From Gavia stellata (Eukaryota; Chordata; Aves; Gaviiformes; Gaviidae): a stretch of DNA of 64,000 nucleotides. Location of the stretch: assembly GCF_030936135.1 (NCBI RefSeq), contig NC_082597.1:73514495-73578494 (forward strand). The letters run 5' to 3'. Under the pieces are notes generated by a model that had not been told where the DNA came from, searched no databases, and was given only the letters and a program-made list of their open reading frames with translations. Of this stretch, positions 1-27,160 are shown piece after piece; position 1 is the stretch's first letter; each line of letters starts with the position of its first letter. A program made the translations under genes and the position numbers.

Positions 1-330
1 GTGGCTTCCGCGATGGGGGCTGCCCGGGGAGGAGCGGTGCGGGAGGCTGTCATCGCCCTGGGGAGCGGAGGGCAGGCTTCGGCCGAAGCTGAGGGCTGTT
101 CGCAGAGAGGCGCTGCTGGCGGGGACAGAGGCGGGCGCGCCGCCGGGGATGCTGCAAAGGAGCCGCCGTCGGCCGGGGGAAGGTCCGGTGGGGCGCGGAG
201 GTGGCTCTCCTTCGGGGGGGTTCCCCTTTAGCGGCCCCCCAGCACTGGGCCGCAACGGGAACAGGATGAGGGGAAGGCCGGCCCCTCCGCAGGACGGCTG
301 GTAGAGGGTTGGCTGGGGCCAGCATATGTA
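1..330. promoter_or_regulatory. GC-rich CpG-island-like patch, gene unidentified
   Basis: The first 330 bases are strongly GC-rich with many CpG dinucleotides, then composition falls abruptly to AT-rich sequence. This resembles a CpG-island promoter or first exon. Frames are open on both strands, but that is expected in GC-rich DNA; no protein family is recognisable and no convincing splice donor could be fixed. The window edge cuts the patch, so its owner may lie to the left. Confidence 0.4.
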
Positions 331-1007
331 ATGGCTCTTCTACAGCTCGTCTCTTAGAGTATCTAGATCCTAACTGATGGAAATACGACCCATTGCACCA
401 AGAATAAGGTGGTGAATATTAACATACCGGGGGGAGGGAGCAGGGGGAGCAGACAAATTGGATCAAGAAATTCCTTGCAGCCAGAGGGATGCACAGCACA
501 ATGTGGAGTATGGGAGTGCCCCAATCTAATCTAATTTAATGCCTAACGGGGAAAATACTTCTTCAGGGCCTGGCCCACCCGAGCCCAGGTGCTGGTAGTT
601 GGAAGCCTGCGAGTGCCGCAGTGTGCTAACCCCACCTCATGGCTCAGTGTGCACAGCCGCCCGGGGCCCTGGGCCCCTCCTGGAGCATTATGCAGGGTGT
701 GAAGCAGGGCTGCTGGTGGGCACCTTCCCCTTGGCACAGCCCCACTGTGCCCGTGAGAAAATGGTTGGATCCTGGCGTGTGAGAGAGCAGAGTTTGGCAG
801 TGAACCTGCAGACACTACGAGGGCTGGCAGCTGAAGTAAAGCTGTTAGGCATCCTCTGGCAAGCGCCCTGCCAGGCCGTGCCCAGGCTGCAGGTGGGCAG
901 CACCTGGTGTGGAGGAGTGTGCAGCCCTCCGTCTGATGGCTAATGCAGGCGTGTGCCTTTGGGTCGTGAACTGCTTGTGACTGCTGCTTACCCCTAACAG
1001 ATGTCCT
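331..1007. other. Intergenic sequence, nothing identified
   Basis: Moderate GC content with overlapping open frames on both strands around 543-1016. These frames match no family I recognise and show no splice signals that would link them into a gene. Confidence 0.4.
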
Positions 1008-1052
1008 TTTCATCAATGTCTATTTCATCAATGTCCATTTAATCAACGTGCA
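1008..1052. repeat. 15-bp tandem repeat, three copies
   Basis: Three adjacent 15-bp units: tttcatcaatgtcta, tttcatcaatgtcca and tttaatcaacgtgca. The first two differ at one position and the third is more diverged. A further related stretch follows at about 1065-1080. This is a minisatellite-like local duplication. Confidence 0.7.
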
Positions 1053-1369
1053 ATTAACACCTAATTAATCCATGTGCACTTTTGATAATGTCATGGCCCA
1101 TGTGTCTTCATACTGCCCTCTAATTGTCTGGCGGGACCAACCAACCACCCTGAGAAGCTTACTCAGGAGCAGGTCAGAAAAGGAAGCTGCCTCTCACTAC
1201 ATACACAGAGGCTGCCTTCTTCGACAACATCATTTTCTGTGTGTTTTCATACTGTTTTGTGATTTGCTGGTTGCCATTTTTTTGATACTGTTATGCCCAC
1301 ATGGTCTTAGAGTGCCCTCGGCTAGATTGGCTGCTCATTTCATTTGGTCCATAGACAAAAATTAAATTT

Positions 1370-1640
1370 TTATTTTAGGTATATAGATAAAACATTATAG
1401 ATAAAGGTATAGATATAGGATATCTATAGGTATAGATATGGATATATATCGATTCATTTTATATATGCAGAGAAAGTATATATACAGGAGTGTAAAAATA
1501 TGTGTATATATATTTTATTTATACCTAGATACACTTTATATGTATATTTATATGTGTGTACATACAGTATATATAGGCAAAGATATATAAATTCAATATA
1601 TATACATAAAAGTGTAGGTATAGAAGTATAAAGCATCCTT
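1370..1640. repeat. AT-rich TATA/TAGA simple-sequence tract
   Basis: About 270 bp of degenerate TATAGATA/TATATAC-type simple sequence, alternating purine and pyrimidine over much of its length. The open frame seen here on the minus strand is a composition artefact. Confidence 0.8.
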
Positions 1641-1849
1641 TAATATGAGCTAATGAAATGAATAGTTGACACTTAAATATCAATAGAAAGGAATTAAATA
1701 AAAGTAAAAAGCAGGTTCAAGGGTGTCAGAGTCCGATACTCTCTGATCAAGTTCTTTTAGAAATTCCATGCATGGAGAGTGTGATGTTTAACATAAATTT
1801 ACTTTACTTTACTCAACTCCTGGAGTTGAGTGAACAGTCACAGCTCCTC

Positions 1850-2304
1850 AGTACAAGATAAACGTGGACATACTGGAGGGAGTCCAACAAAGGGCCATGA
1901 AGACTATTAAGGGTCTGGAGTATTTCTTCTATAAGGAAAGGCTGAGAGAGCTGGGACTGTTTAGCCTTATTAATGCATATAAATACCTGAAGGGAGGCAG
2001 CAAAGAGGACGGAGCCAGACTCTTTTCAGTGGTGCCCAGTGATAGGACAAGAGGCAGAGGGCACAAACTGAAACACAGGAGGTTCTGTCTGAACATCAGG
2101 AAACACTTCTTAGCTGTGGAGGTGACGAAGCACTGGCACAGGTTGCCCAGAGAGGTTGTGGAGTCTCCATCTTTGGAGGTATTCAAAAGCCATCTGGACA
2201 CAGTCCTGGGCAACCAGCTCTAGGTGGCCCTGCTTGAGGAGCGGAGTTGGACCAGATAACCTCTGGAGGTCCCTTCCAACCTCAACCATTCTGTGATTCT
2301 GTGA
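1850..2304 (+). mobile_element. CR1 LINE, 3' terminal fragment
   Basis: The translated frame 1864-2223 is the C-terminal end of CR1 ORF2 (reverse-transcriptase polyprotein), recognisable by the blocks [16 protein letters not shown] and [15 protein letters not shown]. The stop is followed by the typical CR1 3' UTR (cctctggaggtcccttccaa) and two copies of the 8-bp terminal repeat attctgtg ending at 2304. The element is severely 5'-truncated, as most avian CR1 copies are, and cannot transpose by itself. Confidence 0.92.
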
Positions 2305-3120
2305 ATATCCCTTTGGTCAGTTTGGGTCAGCTGTTCTGCCTATGTCCTCTCCCAACCTCTTGCTCATATGCAGCCTACTGGCCTTTGGGGTGAAGGGGTT
2401 GGAGAGACAGCCTTGATGTTGTGCAAGCACTGGTCAGCACCAGCTGAAACATTGGCATGTTATCAACACTCTTCCAGCTACAAAGCACAGCACGATATGG
2501 GCTGCTGCTATGAGGAAAGTTAATTCCATCTCAGACAGACCCAGTATGAAGCATGACATATCTAGGGCAGCAGGAATGTCAAGGGGGCTGAGGGTGTCAC
2601 AAAAGTGGGGGAGACAAACAGAAAATGTCGGACAGCTTCAGTCTATGCCTATGCACCCCCTTTCCTTATTGACCCCACACACATGTCCTTCTGAAGCTGG
2701 CATTCTGTTCTGGTTTTCCATTTTCACCGACAGTGTTGCCTGTGTCTTGCAGCACCATGCAAAACCCAAAGTTTGCCCCAGGTATGCTTCATGGCAATGC
2801 TGTTGGGCTGGGACTGGGTCAGGGCGCCTATTGGTCCAGCTCTCAGGACTGGTGTCTCCTTTGCATAGGATAGACCCACATAGGATGGGTCTGTAGTCGT
2901 CAGGCATGTTCTAACTAACTTGTTCGTGTCCCCCAACCTTGTGACACCGCTTGCCATCTTGATCTTCCCCCCTCACCCACCAGCCATGCTAAAGCCTGGT
3001 CAGCAGCTTTGTGGAGGCCCCCAAGCCCACTTTTTACTTGTATTCAATTCCTTTCTATTTGCATTTAAATGTCAACAATTTATTTCATTAGTTCTTAAAG
3101 GATGTTTTATACCAACACTT
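2305..3120. other. Intergenic sequence, nothing identified
   Basis: Unique-looking sequence of mixed composition. Short open frames on both strands have no family resemblance. No repeat family or RNA gene was recognised. Confidence 0.4.
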
Positions 3121-3290
3121 TTACGGATATATATATAAAAAATGTATGTTATATATCTTTGTCTATATACATACTTATATGACTATACATCTATAAAGGG
3201 TATCTAGGTATAAATAAAAAATACAGACATGTTTTTACACTCCTTTATATATAAATTATGCTTTCTCCATATGTATAAATATATGTAATG
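3121..3290. repeat. AT-rich TATATA simple-sequence tract
   Basis: Roughly 170 bp dominated by TATATA/TATAAA words, similar in character to the tract at 1370-1640. No coding content. Confidence 0.7.
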
Positions 3291-3849
3291 CCCTGGCCAG
3301 AGGTCCATCTGATGCTGTATCTTCTCAGGGTCCCCAGCATCAGCCAGAACATAAGATTTTATAACTTGCTGTTATATTTTCTGGGTTATTAATTCTTTCT
3401 GAGAGTGTTAGCACCTTTATTGTTGGGATCCCAAAAGAATCAGCAGTCTCCTGGGGCAAAACACCCCAAACAACATAACAAAACAGAAGAACCAGTTTGT
3501 ATGGGGAGATGACGAAAAAGCCACTTTTGAACAGGTGTTGAACACGTTGTTGTGTTAGGTCCCAGTCAACCCCACAAACCTTTGTAAGTCCAAGTATCAG
3601 GTGATGATATAGCACCTTGGAGTTTGTGGCAAAGAGGGAAGGGAAGGCAATACAAGTGCAGAGTGATGGGCAGTGTATAAGGGATTAGCCATAGGGGTTA
3701 GTAAGTGGCAAGTGGACAGCTGGACAGTACATGGGAAACCATTGTGGAGTCAGGACTTATGGAAGCAGAAGGCAAAAAATAATACAGGAATTCAAACCTG
3801 TGGGTTTGACAAGTTGATGCTCACATCACTCAAGTAGCCTATGACCAGA

Positions 3850-4172
3850 TTCAGTGAGGCCCTGTTATTGGTCATACCAGACAAATAGATTATATTGGAC
3901 CTTTACCAAAAGCGCAAGGATTACAAAACATACTGGTGATGGTAGATACATATACTAGCTACGTTGCTGTGTACCCAGCTGCACATGCTGACCAGAGAGG
4001 GAGGGACACTGAAGGGCCTGTGGTTACTTAGCCAGTGGATAGGCCCATCTGCCTGCATCCAGTCGAACAATCGGTCTCATTTTAGAGGCCAAATGGTCCA
4101 ACAGTGGGCAGCTAAGCATGAAGGACACAGGGTGTATCATATACCTATCACCCCAGAGGAGCTGATCTAATG
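3850..4172 (+). mobile_element. ERV-L-like pol remnant: integrase core, left part
   Basis: Translation around 3880-3990 gives a retroviral integrase-core signature: the block that carries the first catalytic aspartate (IDYIGPLPK), followed by a VMVDTYT-type strand. After a frame change, 4050-4170 carries a SHFRGQ..QQWA block like the THFTG..VQKWA segment of class III (ERV-L/spuma-like) integrases. Several stops and the frame change show it is a pseudogene. The second catalytic Asp context is altered (SNN rather than a DxG form). Sequence from about 3640 may be decayed upstream pol. The CR1 at 4173-5437 interrupts it. Assignment to class III rests on remembered motifs and is tentative. Confidence 0.6.
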
Positions 4173-5437
4173 GCACAGAATCACTAAGGTTGGAAAAGAC
4201 CTGTAAGATCATCAAGTCCAACCGTCAACCAAAAAAACACCACCATGTCCATTAAACCACGTCCCACAATGTCACGTCCACACATTCCTTGAATACCTCC
4301 AGGGAGGGTGACTCCACCACTTCCCTGGGCAGTTTACTCCAGTGTGTCACCACTCTCTCAGTAAAGAAGTTTTTCCTAATATCCAGTCTGAACCTCCCCT
4401 GGCACAACTTGAGGCCATTTCTTCTTGTCCTGTCACTCTTCACTTGGGAGAAGAGACCAACACCCACCTCTCTGCAACCTCCTTTCAGGTAATTGTAGAG
4501 AGCAATGAGGTCTCCCCTCAGCCTCCTCTTCTCCAGGCTGAACAACCCCAGTTCCCTCAGCTGATGCTCGTAAGACTTGTGCTCCAGACCCCTCACCAGC
4601 TTTGTTGCCCTTCTCTGGACTTGCTCCAGCACCTCAATGTCCTTCTTGTAGTGAGGGGCCCAACACTGAACATAGGATTCTAGGTGCGGCCTCACCAGTG
4701 CTGAGTACAGGGGCACGATCACCTCCCTGCTCCTGCTGGCCACACCATTTCTGATAGAAGCCAGGATGCCATTGGCCTTCTTGGCCACCTGGGCACACTG
4801 CTGGCTCATGTTCAGCCGGCTGTCAATCAACACCCCCAGGTCCTTTTCTGTGGGGGAGCTTTCCAGCCACTCGTCCCCAAGCCTGTAGTGTTGCATGGGG
4901 CTGTTGTGACCAAAGTGTAGGATTTGGCACTTGGCCTTGTTGAACTTCATACAATTGGCCTCAGCCCATCAATCCAGCCTGTCCAGATCCCTCTGCAGAG
5001 CCTTCCGACCCTCCAGCAGATCAACACTCCGCCCAACTTGGTGTCATCTGCAAACTTGCTGAGGGAGCACTCGATCCCCTCATCCAGATCATCGATAAAG
5101 GTATTAAACAAGACCGGTCCCAAAACTGAGCCCTGGGGGACTCCGCTTGTGACCGGCCGCCAACTGGATTTGACTCCATTCACCACAACTCTCTGGGCTC
5201 GGCCATCCAGCCAGTTTTTTACCCAGCGTAGAGTGCACCTGTCTAAGCCACGATTCGCCAGCTTCTCCAGGAGAATACTGTGGGGAACAGTGTCGAAGTC
5301 TTTGCTAAAGTCCAGGTAGACAACACCCACAGCCTTTCCCTCATCCACTAGGCGGGTCACCTGGTCATAGAAGGAGATCAGGTCGGTCAAGCAGGATCTG
5401 CCTTTCATGAACCCTGACTCCCCTCTCACACTCTGCA
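4173..5437 (-). mobile_element. CR1 LINE, 5'-truncated, antisense, inserted in ERV remnant
   Basis: Reading the minus strand from about 5437 gives CR1 reverse transcriptase: [18 protein letters not shown] (catalytic strand), [10 protein letters not shown] and the FADD active-site motif. The thumb and C-terminal part follows ([31 protein letters not shown]). A frameshift lies near 5030, just after the FADDTKLGG segment, and an in-frame TGA at 4969-4971 stands where CR1 normally has Arg, so the copy is dead. The 3' tail is at the left end (cacagaatca at about 4174). Retroviral-like sequence on both sides indicates it landed in an older provirus. Confidence 0.93.
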
Positions 5438-6444
5438 TAACTGGTCAACAATGCTATTACAGGTTGTGCAGAATTTGAATGGTAAAGCATGCTTCCAAGG
5501 CTATACCTCCTATCCATGCGTCTTCTGCTGGGACACCAGACACTCTGTCCAGGTTGTTGACAGAACCCAATGACCCCTTGAGAATCAGAGGCAAGGGCAA
5601 ACACCAGACTCTTCAAGGGAAACTAATCCCTGCAGATGGGACACATGGACCAGGAGCTACATACTTAATCCTAAAGGAGCAAGCAGACATCCCTCATTAC
5701 ATGTCTGAACTTATGCTGTATGTAAAAAAAAAAAAAAGTCTTTATTTTATCTCACTCAGAACTGCTATGTGGAGCCTCGCAGTATTGCTTTTGATCTCTG
5801 CATACTGTGTATCAGTGAACATGAAGTGCCGGACATCTCTGCCTTCCAGCAGCACCAAAGCTCCTCTTCATCTACCTTGTCACATAACTGGACTGTTTGG
5901 TGAAATTTACACTACCGTGCCTTAGGGTACATGCGACTAGGGGTGGAACCTGACAGCAGGACATCTCTGATGGACCTAGCTCCAAGGTGACTGCTATCCT
6001 ACACTTATTCTCACAATCAATATTTGTTTTATTACTCTTGTATTATTAATTTTAGTAATTGTTTTTTGTAAAATAATCTTTCTAGTAGCCAAAAAAATTT
6101 ACGGGTATAATCTGCAATTTATGGTATCTGTAGGAAAGGTCAACTGTATGTGGATCAAGGGGTGGAAGTTAGTCATCCTGACCGGAAGATCACTGTACGT
6201 CGAGGAGTTAGTGATCCACAAAACAGCTGACCTGGGTTGGCCCAAGCCTGTGCTGTGCTGTGCTGTACAGTGTTGCACATACAGCCTGGCCTTCAGGCTG
6301 GGCCGTGCTGCACACATCCCTCGGCCACAGGATGAATTTAGCCAGCTAATTGCAATCAAGGAGCCCCTCGTCAGCTCCCACTCAGATTACACCACCTGCG
6401 TGGCCTTGCTTCATCTAACAGTGCAACAACGAGTTCTCATGTGA
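5438..6444 (+). mobile_element. ERV remnant right of the CR1, with envelope-like membrane anchor
   Basis: This stretch continues the provirus interrupted by the CR1. An open frame from 5479 covers what should be the end of pol and ends at 5925; from about 5779 its translation is hydrophobic and signal-peptide-like. A second frame, open without ATG from about 5982 to 6444, starts with a run of about 20 hydrophobic residues (codons near 6016-6069) followed by a lysine-containing stretch, the arrangement of a transmembrane anchor plus cytoplasmic tail. No LTR boundary could be fixed. The link to an envelope gene is inference from position and hydrophobicity only; it could be an unrelated decayed frame. 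Confidence 0.4.
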
Positions 6445-9010
6445 ACATCCTTTTTGTTTGACAGCAGAAATGATGAATAGAAATGTTTTCTTGTAAGAAA
6501 ATCCTGTAAGAGCTCAAAAGACTACAGCATTGGGTAACCTTTCCACCAACGGGATCTGTGTGGTGTGCCCTCATTGGAGACCCATCCAATGCTGCACAAC
6601 GTGGGGGTCCCAGCGTCTGGAAGGATGTGAGATTATCTATACTATCCTCTTTTTTGCTATAGTGTTAGCTCCAATAAACATAATTTTAAGTGATACTTTA
6701 CAGAGTCTGAGCGCTTTTCTTACTGCAATCATAATGAACCAGCACCTCCTGATGCCAAAACATTCAGGTGTTTTCCCAGAAGCAAGTCTGTAGTTTTAAA
6801 AATCATTCAGATTAACCACAACGATAATATTACATCTTCTGCCTTTCTGTGAACGAAGTACTAACTGACAAAAAAATCTTCTTGGAATATTTAATGTCAC
6901 TCAGCGTGTAAAATGTTTTGTGCTCTTTTAAGGCTTTGTCACTTCTCTGATCCTCTTCCAAAGGCCAATCACATAGTATGTAATTTTCAGTTCATCTTTA
7001 TCTTTCAATCAGTGGATCGGGCACCTCTTGCCTCCCTCTGCTTTCACTGTCTGAACAATTTTTCCGTCTGCTTGAGGAATGGAAGACAGTGAAAGAAAAA
7101 TAATTCCTTATAGCATGTGTCGCTATAAAGGCTTTATTGTCTTATTCTGTACATTAATTCATTATTCCTGAGTGATGCATTACTTATATTCCCAGACAAA
7201 ACCTACCATCTCGGCCCGAATCAACAAAGGCCTACGCACATCTGAGGTGCCCAAACACACTTGCAGAAAAGGAAGGATGACAGAAATGCGAAGTGCATCA
7301 CCACTGGCAGGCAGCGCGGTTGGCTTTTCACAACAGAGCCATGACCGAGCAGGCCTTCCTCTATGCCAAAGCACAGTGCCCATTTAGCAGAGGATGCAGG
7401 GTAGCACAGACCCAGTCAGCCTCTAACTGTACATGTAATTCTTTTTCCTTCATAGAAAAATGATTGTGCTTTACAGACAAGTGGCTTTCTCCCAGAATTT
7501 CTACAAGGACACCCCCAGGTCAATACCCACTCCATCTATGGACTGCAGCAAGGATTTGGCTACTGGAGTTTGGGGTGGTTATGACAGTCACATTTATATT
7601 TAGATTGTGAGTGTCAGATAAGCAAAGTCATGCATTGAAGGTTATGCAAACACACACTGATATGAATTACATGGGCACCATGATGGCTGTTCAGTGATTT
7701 TCAGAGTTCTTCAGGGAACATTAAGTATTCTTCTTTCATAAAGAATAAAACCTACTTAATGCCATCTACTTTCATGGTCTCACATCCTCTGCTACTCCTT
7801 TCCGATGCATATGCACTAAGCTTGGTAAGTGGTGTCAGGAATGAATTTACGATGGGTTACTGATACTAAAGCCAAGTTCATTACATCCCCTACACAACCT
7901 AAATGTTATTAATCTGGAAAAGTTTTTACAGATCTGCACTTATCATCTCCTTGCTGTCAATTAGGAAGTAAGAAGGCATGCTGAGCACGTGAGCAACTAT
8001 TTTCACGGTCTTAATTTGCCCCATTGTGTCCAAAATGGCTTTTTACATTTTTTGTGAATGGAGACAGTAAAAACTTTTCTTAGTTTGCACAAGCAAACAC
8101 TCTAAGTAAAATGAGAATTTCTCCCGTTATTTATCATATACCGCAGAATAAAATCCTTGGAAGGTATTCTTGTGCTTGATGACGCAGGTCTATCCAATTT
8201 CTTGCACTGTTTAGGTCAGGTCATTTACTCAGGTAATTTACAGTGGAATGGGATGCGTTCAGAGAACAGAATTTAGTTTATGACCAAAATGGCCAGCAAT
8301 TGTCTGGACTGTGAAATTACCTTCAATGCTAGGGAAAAAAGTTACTTCTTAAAAAAAAAGACAAAACGAAAGTATTTATACCTAACTGCCATCAGGAAGT
8401 GACTGTTTTGAAGACTGTGACTGATGTCCTGATAGCTACGGGAATGTCTGAACAGGCATCGGCCATAAAACAGTATCATTTTCTGTGGTGCACACAATTA
8501 GTAGTTTTATCTTTTATAGCTTATCCCTTCCTCCAAGAGGAAAAAAAGCATTGAAGGTCAGTTTTAGAATGAAAATCCTACTTACTAATGTGCTGAAAAC
8601 TCTAAGGTAAACCAGACTGCAAAAGCTTGAACTCATTTTAAGCAGCTCATCTCAAGCTACAGGCATTGCTTGGCAGTTTATCACATGTCAATTTATTTCC
8701 TTACTTTGACACACTTTTCATGTTACAGTACCACACTTCTTCTCCAAGCCTCAAAAACAAAGAAGGAAAACAGCAAACGTCATTTGCTCCGATGAGCGAA
8801 CAGAAAACTCAGGATTCACCAGCACCCAGCCCGGGCACGGCTGGCTATGGCCTTGTGGAACAGCAACCGACACCCCGCGGGGAAGGGCCGGTGCTGTCAC
8901 AGCCTGCGAAGGGAGGGTTACGGGCAGGGAGAGGAGCACCTCAGAAACATCAGCTCGGTGTTCATCTTCACACCAGGGTCTCAGTGGTACCTTTAGTATT
9001 GTGTCCAAAA
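6445..9010. other. Intergenic sequence, no gene recognised
   Basis: Largely AT-rich unique sequence. A segment at about 6530-6700 has a mixed-composition block ending in an AATAAA (ccaataaac, near 6672) and could be an LTR relic of the neighbouring provirus, but no terminal repeat pair was found. Short open frames elsewhere, including 8666-9085, have no recognisable domain. Confidence 0.4.
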
Positions 9011-9024
9011 CTGGGGGGGGGGGG
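9011..9024. repeat. Poly-G run
   Basis: An uninterrupted run of about a dozen G residues upstream of the PYROXD1 promoter island. Length may vary between reads or individuals. Confidence 0.7.
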
Positions 9025-9281
9025 AGGCCTGGGGGAAATGCAGTCTCTCACATTTCCGTGTTTCTTTTTCCTGATTTCCTGTTAAGGAATGAAGAAAGGC
9101 CTGAACGTATTTTTGTTCTTTAATTTTTATCTTAACTGTTTGCTATCTGTTCTTTTTGGTCCCTTGACAAAGTCCATCAAAATCCTCCAGCGTTCAGGTC
9201 CGCGAAGTCCTCGCCCCGGCAGGAAGAGGAAGTAAACGCCAAATAAAAAATTAAAAAGAAAATCAGGGAAAAGCCTGTTTT

Positions 9282-9536
9282 GGGGCGGGGTCTCGGGGCG
9301 GATGAGAGAGGTGACTGGCCCCGCCCTGGCCCCGCCCTGGCCCCGCCCTGGCCCCGCCCTGGCCCCGCCCTGGCCCCGCGGGAGGGCGCGCCGCCAGCGG
9401 AGGAAGTTTGGGCGCTACCGCGCGCCGTAGGCGGGGCGGCGCCGCCGCCTTTTGCACCCTGGCGAGGGCGCGGCGGTGAGAAATCGCCCCGTTGGGTGAA
9501 CGGCGATTTTTTTCCTGGTCGGGAGCAGGCGGGGAA
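9282..9536 (+). promoter_or_regulatory. PYROXD1: PYROXD1 CpG-island promoter and 5' UTR
   Basis: A sharp CpG-rich island starts at 9282 with GC boxes (GGGGCGGGG at 9282-9290, GGGGCGG at 9295-9301). It continues through the tandem GC-box array and on into intron 1 to about 9900. No TATA box is visible at a usable distance, as is usual for such housekeeping promoters. The transcription start is not determinable from sequence; the island lies directly against the start codon at 9537. A YY1-type site (GCCATGTTGG) lies at 9745-9754, just inside intron 1. Confidence 0.8.
9319..9380 (-). repeat. Five tandem 11-bp GC boxes
   Basis: Five perfect copies of ccccgccctgg (9319-9329, 9330-9340, 9341-9351, 9352-9362, 9363-9373), then a partial sixth unit. 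Each unit contains the Sp1/KLF core CCCCGCCC (GGGCGGGG on the minus strand). The 11-bp period is close to one helical turn, so sites would lie on the same DNA face. Confidence 0.9.
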
Positions 9537-26301
<16,765 letters not shown>

Positions 26302-27160
26302 ACAAAACCCCATTTCCATTTTGTATAAAGATTCAGCACCGAGTAATGTGTCTTATAAAACTGTTCCCTCAGGATTACCAGAAATGAGGGATAAATGTAA
26401 CTCCTTATTAAGATTTTGTGTTGATCTTGTCAAAATACTGACCGGCAAATTAAGTTAATCTGCATAGAAGTGCAGCAACAAAAGCAAGTGGATTAGTGTT
26501 GGCAAAGAGTTTTCATGTAGATTAGATGAGCATATGAGAACTGGGCTATAACAGTCTTAAAAAGTGGGCTTCGCTGTGCTGTTAAGATAGCACTGCATTC
26601 ACTTGAATGGAAGGTAGCCTTCACTTTTAAAAAGAAGTAGATAAAACGTGTTAAATCCCATGCCTGCCTCATAGCTCCCTTCTTCCTCAAACCATGCATA
26701 ATTCACCTGCCATGGTTACCAGAGCCCAGTTTCCCCATGGCTTACTGCCATGCACATTCCTCATCTCAACCAGCAAGCCACCCTTGTGAGCCAGGATGCC
26801 TTGATGTGATGGTGCTGCCTTACCTGCCTAAAGCTACCTCCGGACTCGAGCAGTGTGAGTATTGGCTAGCGTGGGAAAGCCCCTACTTCCTAAAACGACT
26901 TGCTCAGTTGAACATTGACGAAGTAGTCATGCAGTGTCACAGTCCACCAGTCCCCCTCCACCGCTCAGACCTGCAAATACCTGGCAGAGGTTTCAAGATT
27001 CTTATTCCACCTAACGGTATCATCTCTGTCGAGCTGGCTCAGATTAAGAGAGGACATCTGTAGGGCACAGGGCACTACTACCTAGAATGTGGTCTGCAAA
27101 CATATGGCAAGATGGATGCTTTTTTTTTTTCACCCCCATAAGTTTATTTCTGAAATAAAC
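26302..27160 (+). other. PYROXD1: PYROXD1 3' UTR (proximal form)
   Basis: Follows the TGA at 26299-26301. A canonical AATAAA is at 27154-27159, about 850 bp after the stop; another is at 28161-28166, and a further one at about 28634 could support longer forms. The open frame at 26737-27063 has no domain and is taken as UTR. Confidence 0.5.

Noticed and set aside
1-325. Open frames on both strands at the window start
   Set aside because: Low-complexity translations in GC-rich DNA, no family and no splice continuation that could be shown.
1454-1636. Tyr/Ile-rich frame on the minus strand
   Set aside because: Translation of a TATA-type simple repeat.
26737-27063. 108-codon frame after PYROXD1
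   Set aside because: No recognisable domain or conserved block and inside the likely 3' UTR.
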